A stretch of DNA of 64,000 bases, taken from Lateolabrax maculatus (lineage: Eukaryota; Chordata; Actinopteri; Acropomatiformes; Lateolabracidae). The position numbers were made by a program, and so were the translations under genes. Of the stretch, positions 1 to 15,900 are shown in pieces. Every line of letters begins with the position of its first letter. Positions within the stretch are counted from its first letter, which is position 1. The notes beneath the pieces are model-generated. The model was not told where the DNA came from. It did no database searches and worked only from the letters and a program-made list of their open reading frames with translations. The stretch spans positions 16,815,501-16,879,500 of the forward strand of contig CM062202.1 of the NCBI GenBank assembly GCA_031216445.1. The letters are read 5' to 3'.

Positions 1-5267
<5,267 letters not shown>

Positions 5268-5653
5268 TCTCTTCACATCTCACATTCAAATGCCTTCTAC
5301 AGCGACTGATGAAATCATGACTTCCTTCTTAGTTTTTTTGTAATCACATACATTAAGGCTACGTGTACAGCCTTCTTGTTAGAGAAAGCAGCTTGCAGAA
5401 AAAGTAAGACTTTAAATATATATTTGCTGCCCCTGTCTCTCAAAAAAAATATAAAAATAAAAAAATGGAAAGGTGTTCCATGACTCACAGAACTTAAAAT
5501 ATAAAAAAAAGAGAGAGTCAAACTTATATCAGTAGTTGAGTAATGTTAAAAAAAGATGAAAACATCTGGGTGACATTTTAAATTGCATTGCTATGTGATA
5601 TTTAAAAAAGGGATGTCTCCTCTCCAGAGTGGTGGACAACGTCACTTGGTGTC

Positions 5654-5697
5654 GGGGAGGGAGGGGAGGGGTGGGGAGGGGAGGGGGGAGGGGGGGT
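5654..5697 (+). other. G-rich tract in trip12 3' UTR (G-quadruplex candidate)
   Basis: Nearly pure purine G-run array: at least six runs of three or more G separated by single A or T bases, ending in a G7 run. It lies on the mRNA sense strand about 390 nt after the stop codon and fits the four-run G-quadruplex pattern with 1-nt loops several times over. Function is inferred. Confidence 0.7.
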
Positions 5698-6285
5698 CCA
5701 TCGAGCAAGCTAGGTTTACTTTAGCTCCAAAGATCATTTGTACAGACAAATTTGCAGACTTTGCTCATTCTACACATTTGATAGAATAGCTCTTTGTTCT
5801 CATGTCTCTTCCCTTCGGTTCGTCTGTTCGCATTTTGTTCTGTATTATATTGGCCCCAGTTTGTGTGTTGCATTTTGGTTCGGCTTTTCCCCCCCGTGTG
5901 TCTTTGCTTCAAGTTGTGGAAACGAGAGTTGCAGTTGGTTGAATGCGAATGGTAGTGGTGAGCGCATATTATCTTTTTTTTTTTTTGTTTGTTTTGTTTT
6001 GTTTTTTTTCCCTTCTACCCAAGTTGAGATTGTGTTCTGGCCTCCTTTATTATAGAGAGCTTCAGCTCAAATGAAGAGTTGTAACCAATGTGTTGATCAG
6101 GTAAATTTGTTTTGCTCTTATTTTGATAGAGTTGTGTCTTTCTGTTGGGCCCTACCGGATGTGTAGGGTTATCTTGGTAGACCAAGCTCTGAGCAACCCT
6201 CAACACATAATGTAGCTGGGCACAAAATTTGGCTGGTCGCATTTTATCGTTTCATGGCCAGATAGCATTTCAAGTTCATTTATGA

Positions 6286-6291
6286 AATAAA
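6286..6291 (+). other. Poly(A) signal AATAAA (proximal, trip12)
   Basis: AATAAA in the trip12 3' UTR, followed about 50 nt later by a long T run. A plausible proximal cleavage signal. Confidence 0.6.
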
Positions 6292-6568
6292 GTTTATATG
6301 CAGTTTCACACCCTGTTTGAGGTGGGAATGTCTGCTTTACCTTTTTTTTTTTTTTTTTTTAATTTTCTATATTGTCTTTATTTCTTGCTGTAGTTGATTA
6401 TTATTTTTTTCTTTGCACTGCTGGCTTGGAACAAACTGTGGTGTGCACCTGCAGTCTGTGGCCAGGGGAGGGCGCCACTGTATGTTCTCCTGGCCCAATC
6501 GTTCATGTGCTGGTTTCTAAGATCTGCAATAATTTACTGCATCAGGTTCATGTTTTTACCTGAACATA

Positions 6569-6574
6569 AATAAA
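6569..6574 (+). other. Poly(A) signal AATAAA (distal, trip12)
   Basis: AATAAA followed within 25 nt by a GT/T-rich downstream element (ctttgttagttttattt). Best candidate for the main trip12 3' end. Confidence 0.7.
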
Positions 6575-6599
6575 GTAACTGTTTGACTCATCTTTGTTA

Positions 6600-8545
6600 G
6601 TTTTATTTATCCATCTTTCCGTCACTTTGCCACGTTGCTCTTTACAGCAGGTCGATCGTTTAGCAGGGGTGTTTAAAATTTCAACGGGTCCACTTAAAGC
6701 CGAGTATTAATCAGGTAATGTTAATATGTTTAGGGCAGATCTTGTCTCACTCTTTGACACACACTCGACAGGGGACAGGTTTGGGTGAGCTGCCATGGAG
6801 ACTGCGACAAAGGTGACTTATTTGACTCACCTGGAGTGTGGGCCTTTAGATCTCAGCGGGGTTTGACAACAGCGACTTCAAAGCTGTTCCCAAACTCTGC
6901 GAAACAAGAGAAAGCTTAGCCTTGGATTTAACATTACATAAGATGTGTGTAGGTGTTGAAATAATTCTAACTACACAGTGCTAAACCAATCAATGTTAAT
7001 AATGTTCATAAACTTTAATGAAAACTTTGTGCACTTGATGACCCAAGTGGCTTTTCTATGCAATTCCTTCCTAAACGAGACATTTTCAGTCTCGACATGC
7101 TGTGCGTTGCCCATCAGCATAAGCAGCAACAGGCTGGGAGTTTGCTGTCTGCTGCCGTGCCTGTGTGCAGCTGTATAAAGTGACCGATTCACTAGGGAAA
7201 TGGGGCAAGTTGAGGTCAGAGTGTGAGGCCGACATCTCATTGACAACCACTGGGGGTTTTATATTGATCACACCGAAAACAACACCCCTCTCTGAAACAC
7301 AAGACTACTTAAACAAAATATATTGATGTAAATCCCACCCCGACCCTTGAGATTCTGATGGAGAAACACAGAGGACAAGATCAAGGACTGCTAAAACTTA
7401 TTCATATTCAAAAAAGGGCAAGGTCGTTTTTTGTTATTTGTGCAGTTTATTTTGTCAGTGTTCACTTTTTTTTTGTTGAGTCTTAATACATTATGTGATT
7501 AGTACACAATACACATCGCTACTTTAATACTGCACTTTCATAAAGAGGACTTTTGAGAGACATCCCTTATGACGGTCCCTCCGTAACATGTTTCTAATGT
7601 AAGAGACGGGGGAAAAAATCCACAGTCCTGGTTCTGGGTTTTGAGTTTATCTGAAGTTATAATATGAGGCTTCTTTTAGAACAAACAAAAAAAAAAATCC
7701 CTCTTTGTTTCCCAGGACAGTGTTTCCTTGCTGAGGGGCAGTAGAGGCATAGTAACAAAGCTTCATAAATGCTGTTTCCTGTCCCCTTCCCATAATGCTC
7801 TCTCTATATAGCGTCCTTTCTTACACCCTCCCTGCCTTGTAAATGCTCAGGTCTTTCAAACTCCACACCCCAAGCCTGGGTTTCTGTTTAGTTTGAGTTT
7901 TTTTGTAATTTGTAATCCCCAAACCCAGATAATTACGGTCAAACTAGTACTAGTTCACATGTTTACATTGTAAATTTAACATGTAAAATCTGGTGCACTG
8001 CCCCTTTTTTTGAAGTTCAGTGTCCTTGAGAAACCACTGATCTGTGATAGGTTAATCAGTCAAATGAAAAACTCTGTGACCACCCACTGCAGAATTTCTA
8101 ACAAAGAAGCGTTGCATCAGATTAAGGACTTAGTGTACTCGAGGGAAAATCCACCCCAAAACAGAATTTATAATGATCCATATTTGTGAATAGGAAAGGT
8201 TTTCCCCTGTTTTCTCACCAACAACCCAAAACAGGTCTGTTTGTTCTGAGATCCATGCCCATGCAAAGTCAGCTGATTCCTGCTTTTGCGATACAGGACG
8301 ATGTGGGAGAAAGAAGGAATGAGAAAACACGTGTCCAGGATGATCTCTGCCCTCTGGGACTGCGCCATCCATATGCACTCTGCTTTTAGGGACCGGTTTT
8401 ATGAATAATTTTGGCCGGTTTGGAATGCCTCCGTCAGCGTGAGTCTGCTGTTTCCAGGCTCGGAGTGCATTGCCTCCCTTGTGCTAATGCCGCCTGTTAT
8501 CAGTGGAGAGCAGCTCATCTCGTGGCAAAGCTGATGAGGATTTTC
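6600..8545. other. trip12-dner intergenic region
   Basis: About 2 kb with no convincing exon on either strand. It is AT-rich with short homopolymer runs. The segment near 8138-8165 (ggaaaatccaccccaaaac) resembles the start of a dispersed teleost repeat. The dner promoter should lie in the right-hand part or just beyond, but I see no clear TATA box that fixes a start site. Confidence 0.5.
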
Positions 8546-8547
8546 TC

Positions 8548-8660
8548 CACCATCACCACCACCACCACCACCACTCCTCCTCCTCCTCCTCCTCCTCCTC
8601 CTCTTCCTCTGTCTTCCCCGACTACAGCCTCCTTCCTCCCTCCCTCCCTCCCTCCCTCCT
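8548..8660. repeat. Compound microsatellite (CAC)n-(CTC)n-(TCCC)n
   Basis: Consecutive blocks: CAC repeats about 8548-8573, CTC repeats about 8574-8607, then TCCC repeats about 8634-8658. It is a pyrimidine-rich tract upstream of dner exon 1. Open frames across it are simple-repeat artefacts (poly-His, poly-Ser, poly-Pro). Confidence 0.9.
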
Positions 8661-8744
8661 TGAAAGCCCGACTCCAAGGAGAGGTTATGGACGATGAGAC
8701 TCCAAATGAGGAGGGTGCAGAGCTCCTCCGCTGCTCCGCGCTTT

Positions 8745-8808
8745 GTGTGTGTGAGAGTGTGTGAGAGTGTGTGAGAGAGTGTGTGTGTGTGTGGGTGGGG
8801 GGGGGGAG
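8745..8808. repeat. GT/GA-rich tract ending in a G run
   Basis: Imperfect tandem gtgtgtgaga units (8745-8790) that pass into GT and then a G10 run. It lies in the dner 5' flank. Confidence 0.85.
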
Positions 8809-8976
8809 TGTCGTCAGCTATCATCGTCACTGTGACTCGGAGACAGAAAAGAGCTGAGAGCCCTCCCCCTCTCCTCCCGCATCCCTACCTTCTCCCCCTC
8901 AGCCTCCACACCATCAGGCAGTCTGCTCTCAGTCATTCTGCCTGCGCACAGCTGAGGCTCAACATCCTAACTGCCT

Positions 8977-9055
8977 CCTCCCTCTCCCTCTCTCTCTTTC
9001 TCTCTCTCTCTCACACACACTCACACACACACACGCACACACACACGCACACACC
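8977..9055. repeat. (CT)n-(CA)n microsatellite in dner 5' flank or 5' UTR
   Basis: CT-rich run (8977-9012) followed by a CA run with ACGC interruptions (9012-9055), ending about 140 bp before the dner start codon. It is probably transcribed as 5' UTR, but the start site is not determinable from sequence. Confidence 0.85.
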
Positions 9056-9109
9056 TCAGTGGCTGAACAGCACGAAACAGCAGCAGCTTGAGCTCTGAGG
9101 AATAGGGGA

Positions 9110-9170
9110 GACACACACACGCAGCAGCAGCAGCAGCAACAACAACAACAACAACAACAACAACAAAAAG
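9110..9170. repeat. (GCA)n-(ACA)n trinucleotide tract in dner 5' UTR
   Basis: CA dinucleotides, then about six GCA units (9121-9138), then about nine ACA units (9138-9166). The tract ends some 28 bp before the dner ATG, so it very probably lies in the 5' leader. Confidence 0.85.
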
Positions 9171-9197
9171 AAAAGAAACCAGAGTCAGGGGATCAGG

Positions 9198-9554
9198 ATG
9201 TGGACGAGTGCGCGCGGTGCGCCGGCAGCTCCCTGCCGCCGTCCCACACAGATCGTACGGAGCTTCACGCCCCCCCTGCTTCTCCTCCTCCTCCTCCTGC
9301 TCCTGGGCGGCAGCGGCAGCAGCAGCAGCAGCAGCAGCGTCGGGGCCGTCCCCTCTCCCTTCCAGCTGGCCCCGGACACCCCGGCCCCGGCCGAGCCCAC
9401 CCCGACCCAGGCCACACCTCGCCCGGACCCCTGCGAAGGCCGGCCCTGCCTCAACGGGGGCTTCTGCCTGGCCCTCCCGTTCGCTGGCAGGCCAGAGGAC
9501 ACCTGGGAGTACACCTGCACCTGCAGCCAGGGCTTCACCGGACGCAACTGTGAG
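9198..9554 (+). CDS. dner: dner exon 1: signal peptide and EGF 1
   Basis: Encodes residues 1-119. The Leu run is written by CTC/CTG codons and the Ser run by AGC codons, both microsatellite-like. EGF 1 is DPCEGRPCLNGGFC...CTCSQGFTGRNCE with six cysteines. Donor gtatga, phase 0. The exon is strongly GC-rich, as expected of a promoter-proximal CpG island. Confidence 0.95.
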
Positions 9555-12500
9555 GTATGAGCACATTCAGCTCTTAATGTTATCCACCTCTGTGAACACA
9601 GGATTAACACTGAGCAGTCACCTACTCCACTTAGAAGGAGGACATGTAAGGGGCCCGTGTGTTAATTACTTTATAAAACAGAGAATAAAGAGCTGTATTT
9701 GCGTATTATTTGTATTTTGATAGGAATGATTTCAGTCTGGTGTTTCTCTACGTTTTCTGTTGTGTCACTGGGATCCGTTGTCATTATGTTCTTGTATTTT
9801 AGATGTAACTAATATGACCCATCATCTCTGTGCTGAAGCAAGTGAGGGTTCACCTTGGATGATGCGCGTGATAAACCTGCCTCAAATCTGTGTTTTCATT
9901 TGCATGTGTGCCATACAGTAGATGACGGTGTGTGTGTCTGTGAGTGTGTGTCTGTGAGTGTGAGTGCGTTCTTGCTCCCTGCTGTTGGTTTTTTTTTTCC
10001 TTTAAAGGGAGCATGTGCTGTCAATGAGACACGGACACGAGTGCCGCGTTGCTGTGGCAACAGCAGCGAAGAGCGGCAGCAGTGAGATGCGAGTGATGGC
10101 TGTAGGTTGGTGCGTGTGTGTGAGAGCATTTCTATGCTGTGCTTCCATCTGAATGTGTACTGAGATAAAAACTCAAGTGTGGGTGAATCTAGTAACATCT
10201 GGGGTTACTGGCCAAAGGACCAGTCTTCACACTGCATTCATTAATTGAAACATCTGGACAGTCATGAATAAGATAAGCGCTGCTCTGTTGCAGGTTCCTC
10301 AACATCTCATATTCTTAAATCACCTCCACGTATTGGAACATTCTTGTACATGTCCCTGAAGTTGTCCACACACCGTTGTTCTTCCTACTGCGTTTGTTTT
10401 TACACTCCTACCTTTTCAAGGACATTCTGTGTACCCGAAGCAGCCCTCCTTTCATTTTAATGTAGCACTTTATTGATCTCCACATAAATCTGCTCCTCTG
10501 CTGCCTTGCATGAAATTCATTTAAGCTATACAATAAATGGACTGTGGCTGAGCCTCTGTAGCAGTTGGCTCAATAGGCAGCCCGGCCTCTGAGTCATGCT
10601 GGGGTGAAAGAGAGCATCCGCCAGCAGCAGAGAGGATAAATGAGTCTGCTGCAGCATCACGGAGGAACGGCAAGGTGACTGGGTGAGTTTTGACAGAATC
10701 ACCAACAGGTGGCAGCCGTATCCCCCCTTGTGTTTACATGTGGATATGCAAACAATATGTTTGCTTATCTTGTGTGTGCATGAGGGTATATGTATAGGAC
10801 AGTGAAAGGTATGTACAGGTGGGCAGGCTGGTGGTGTGCAGTCAGTATCGAAGCCATTTAATGGAGCATTTAGCCAGGGGACGTGGTCACTGTCTCCTTG
10901 GCTGTTCTGGTTTCATGTCTCAGAATAGAAAGCCGCTGCAGTTTGCCGCTGCAGCCTGCTTCGCTGCATTCGGCTCCACACAAACCACAGAGGACGATGC
11001 TGTCACACAGCCTGAGCAGAGGCTGGACAACACATGCACTGGGGGGAAAATTTAGATTTTTTTTCATATTTTCCATGCAAAGGGGAAAAAAAAAATCCAC
11101 CCTTGAGCACGGTGCCCACAGTTCTCTTCTGCTGTGAAAATCCTGAAGCAACAACGTCTGTTCCAGCTTTGTCCCTCTTATGCAGGTCCGGCACGGGCCC
11201 CCGAGCCGGGCCCAAGGGGAATCATTGATTTTTGCCTCCTACCCCTCCCGCTGGTTGTTTGTTCTCCATGGAAACTGGAGCAGCAGTCAATTGAGATTTG
11301 GTGAATGACCTGATTGGCTGAGCGTGGTGCTGGTTTGCATCCCCTGTCCTCTGCATGCGTCACAACACAGATGGAAGGAGGAGGAGGAGAAATGAGTTGG
11401 GGTGAAAGGAGAAGGGGGGATTAAAGACGGAGAAAGAGGATGAGGAAAAAGCAAAGGGAGAGTGAGGGGAAGAAAGCAATGGATCTCTTCTAAAAGAGAG
11501 TAAAGTCTTTTTTTTTTTCCAAACCTGGGGGCGCCGTTCACAAAGCAGGATAAGAGCTGAATCTTTTAAACTAAACTAGGAAAGTAGGTTTAGGATTAAA
11601 AGTCGGTCATGCCTGTTGATTTCAGGATATTTCACAACATTTTTTAAATTATCTGGCCAAGTAGCTAATCCTGCTTTGTGAGTGCCCCCCCCCCACCCCC
11701 CCGCAGCTGTGTTTTACACTGCAGGTATCAAAGCGGCCTAATGCGAAGCCCAGCAGCAGGCACCAGAGGGAAAACAAACCAACTCTACTTGTTAAACTCG
11801 CTGAGTTTTAATATCAGCCTGCACCTTTTTTCTGGATGGCAGCCTGTAAGCTGTCCTGTTGGAATTCACTGCCACTGGTCTTTCTGTGTGTTGTAAGCTT
11901 CCCAGCCTCTAGCTTATTCATTATTGAAAGGCCTGTTGTGCTCACTGATGGATTTGGTAACTTGCTCTACGACACAATGGGCTTTGGCAGCGCAAACCAG
12001 CCGTCTGTCATGTCAGCAAGCCCAGGGAGCTCTTGCTGCGTTGCTCAGCCATTCAGTTATATGAAAGCGGTGGCTCATGGCAGAATTTGCCGACTGGAGT
12101 TAAGTTTACAGCCCCGGCATTATGAACACAGGATGCATTCTTTATTTTACTGTTATTTGGAGAGGGGATGTGGGACTGAAGGTGGTGAAAGAGGTGATAT
12201 CTCTAAGGAAGCGCTGGAGTAATTTAGCTGTAGCTCTGCCTCCACTTAATAAGCTCACACAGAGCATGACAGAGCTGTGATGGACTGGAGGCATTTTGAT
12301 CTTCATGATGATGAATTTTGGATCTCAGCTGAGAGTTTTGCTTATCACGTTCCTTCTCTCAACACGCACAGCTGCTTTCTCCATAACTAGTTCCTCTGTT
12401 TCGCTTTTTATAAGTATCATTTAAATCTTCTGTTTTTGGATTTTTCCCTTTTTTTTTACCCCTAGTGACTCTGTGTAAAAACATATTAAAAGGCTGTTTA

Positions 12501-12857
12501 AGAAGAAAATTAGATTAATTTGGTAATTTTCTAGTCAGTCCCACGCACAAGCTGCCACGTTAAAACATACACTTCCTGACAGGACCCAGTGAAAGTAAAC
12601 AAGCCGAGTCCTGAAACTGTTTCATTGTAATTTTGAGAAAGAGGGGTTTCTGTCTCTCTCTTTCTGTGTGTGTGTGTGTGTGTGTGTTTGTGTGTGTGGC
12701 GGTCAGCTCTCCCAGGGCCATTCATTCTGCTGCTACAGATACAGCCTGATCCGCATCCAATTAAACAGAGCTCAAAGCTCATCACCAGCCTTTGGTCTCT
12801 TTGATATCCCTGGCTTTTTAGTCAGAAGGGAGATAGAAGCCGCAAGGAATACGGTTC

Positions 12858-12919
<62 letters not shown>

Positions 12920-15900
12920 CTTGTAATGCTGTACTGTAACAGTTATCTAACTGTGTAGGACTGCCATAATTCCTCTGAGAGACGACAAGTGCAGGGACAG
13001 TTTTAGAGGCATTAAGCATGGTCTTAAACTTTGCTTATTCACCACACCGATAATTGTTTTTGCAGTTAAGAATAGAGTCAGAAAATAACAGAAATTAAGC
13101 AGATTTCCAGTCTAACACTTAATACTTTAGGCGTTCCTTATGTCAAGATATCACATCATGCAATGCCAAGAGCGCTCTCTAAAATAATCTATAATTACTG
13201 TAATATACTGATTATAAGTGTAATAATAAATGTTATTCTCCTTTATGTCTCTTTAAATTATTTTTCAGCTCTTCTGCTCTTTAGCTTTTGCTGTAATATT
13301 TTTGTTTCTCTCATTGTTGCATTCAAAATCCCTCGCCGTTTTAGTACTGAAGACACTGTTAATGATATTGAAAACTTTTTAAGGCCGCACTAGCAGCCCC
13401 TAGAGGATACATTGTAAACTACACCACACAATAGATATTAATTGGACAGAATTATTTGATGATTTACCATTAGTAGGGCTAAACATGTAGAGTTTGAATG
13501 AGTGTGGAGCCACAGGACAAGATGGGGGATCATTCAAATTAAAAGTGTCCAAAGTAGAAAGAATTCAACCCTTTTAAAAACTCTATGGCAAAGACCCAAA
13601 AAGAGATTCTGATTTGTAGTAGGTGAGTAAATTGTTGCAGTTTTCACAGTCGACTTGAAGATAAATGGTGAACAGCAGCAAACTGTTTGCACAGGGGGAC
13701 TGTGCATCCTGGTGTAATCAGTTGTTGGTTTGATGAAAGCAGGGATGTCACTTTGGTAACAGGCTGCTTATAACCCTGCTGATACCTTTGATACAGCAGC
13801 CACCCATCAGCAATAAAAAAAAAAAAAAAAAAACAGAGACTCCTTTGAGCTATTATCACTGAGCTATCACTGCTATTCATGTTGATGTCCTTAGATGTTA
13901 CGAGGCGGCCCGTGCTGCCTTTGAACAGGAGGGCTTGTGGCCAATCACTTTGGTCATTTCCACATCAGACATCACCTGGCCTTTTGATCTGTGGGAAGCG
14001 CACAAGGAGGCGGTGCTGTGATGAGTTAGTGAGGCCTGATACATATGGATGATACAGGTCTGCAGTGGACATGAGCGGCTCAACACCAAGTGCTTATGCT
14101 CTGCGTATTGATCGCTCTAGCCATCTATGGGTCCATTACGACAGCTGAAGGTCATATATTGGATTTAGTGCCGCTTGATGTATTTGGCCAGGTTAGGTTG
14201 TTCAGTAGCGTTTGCAATTTGGATTCTATATTTGCATTTTTAGCCGTGATAGCAGGGATGTCCAAGGGATGGCAATGTTGGTCAGTCAGTCAGTTTATCA
14301 TTTTGGTCCACACTGAAATATCTTCAACAACTATTGAATAGATGGACGTGAAATTGTGTAGACACATTCACAGTCCCCAGAAAAAGACCTCGTTGATCCC
14401 CTGAGTGTTCCTGTAGCGCCACCATGAGTTCGGCACTTGTGGTTCAGAGTAAAAACACTTCCACTGTTTGTTGGACTGCCATGAAATACTATTGTTTAAA
14501 TAGTAAATCTCGTTATGTTTCAGGTCACTTGACAACCACCTAAATCCCTAAAAATGAAAATGTCATTTGTACTATCTAACCACAAGGCAGTTGGAGTAGA
14601 AAAATATTATTGACAAGACAATTGGTTACACAACAGGACAGAAAAGGCAACGTGTACACACAGCTCTGCCAGCCGTGATTTAAATATAATACAATCTGAC
14701 AACAGTCATGTTTAATCTCTGCTTCTTTCTTGTTTTGTTCTTTTAGTTCTTGTTACCTTAAATACAGTCGAACCAGTTGCTGCATTTTTCAAGCAGTCCT
14801 TACTGCTCACTGCAGCCAATAGTATTTCTTATTTTATCGCTTCCACTCATCATGAAGAGGGCTCTTATCTCCATGTCACTGGCTCGTTAATTTTCCTTAA
14901 GTCTGGCAGAGAAACTTCCCTCTCTGTCCTGGATAGAAAAGAAGTCATTACATTTCTCCCTGTGGTTAAGTTTAGGTGTTTTTTTTTATTGCTTTTTGTC
15001 TGCCCTCATTGCTATTTATATCTTTAATGGAGCAGCGGGTACTGTCACCATCTACAGTATAATGTCAAAAAGGGCAGAACAGCTCTTACTCAGCAGCACT
15101 TCACCCCTACAATAACCCTCTGCTCTGACACCATCATTGTACTGTCGCTTCTAATGACTAGTCTTGTCGTTGTTGCTGTCAACATAATGAATGTGTGTGG
15201 CAGGAGGGAAGTGTGTGTGTCTGTGTGTGTTAAAGGTGGAAATCATGAATCAGTTTGCTCAGTTTGGTTCAAAGATTCTTAGTCACTAACTAGTTTAGAA
15301 ATTTTTCACTGTGCTAATCAGTCGCATCACCATTAAAATAAACTGAAGTACATTCAACAGATATAACAACAGATATACATAACAAATACATTTGAAATTA
15401 GATCTAAATGGGACTGAACCCTGATTATGCATTAATACATCAGTATATAAATGATGTTCATATTCCCTCATGTGGCAGCCTCCAGGTGTTTCTGGCTCTA
15501 TCTCATCTGCTCCCCCTTTCCTATACTCAAATGTTGTTTTTGTTTTGTGTCATTCATATTTTTACACAGTTAACTGCTCATAAACAGCGAAAAATGTGGT
15601 GTCACGTATTCAGTGGATGGACAACACTCAGCAGGGATGCAGCCTGTAGCTGCGAGGACTATTCATGATCTTGGCTGATAAAACAGCTGATGAGAAGTTG
15701 GTGTAAAAGAGATGTAGTGTGTCCTCAGTAGATAAATATTATCAGATCTCTCCGTCTATCATTCAAGCCCCCAAGAACTGCACTGGGCTGTAAGGTGATT
15801 TGAGCATAGTGGACAGAGAGTTTATCCAGCATACTAAACTCTCTTAAATTACTTTTTGTGCTATCGCAATTTGAGCCATTACATTAAAAATAATAATAAT

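Larger units (their letters stand above)
5268..6595 (+). other. trip12: trip12 3' UTR
   Basis: AT-rich non-coding sequence after the trip12 stop, with T-rich and A-rich runs. AATAAA occurs at 6286-6291 and 6569-6574. The second is followed by a T/GT-rich stretch, as expected downstream of a cleavage site, so the long 3' UTR is about 1.3 kb. A T19 run (6342-6360) lies between the two signals. The 3' end is inferred, without transcript evidence. Confidence 0.75.

Noticed and set aside
8399..8830. Open frames with poly-His, poly-Ser, poly-Pro and poly-Arg on both strands
   Set aside because: Translation of the (CAC)n/(CTC)n/(TCCC)n microsatellites; no splice or conservation support.
9021..9566. 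Minus-strand open frame of 181 codons across dner exon 1
   Set aside because: Antisense shadow of the GC-rich first exon and the flanking trinucleotide repeats; its poly-Ala, poly-Val and poly-Glu runs are repeat translations.
11836..12222. Plus-strand open frame of 128 codons in dner intron 1
   Set aside because: No similarity to a family I know, no splice sites giving the dner phase and no repeat protein; long frames of this size occur by chance in 64 kb.
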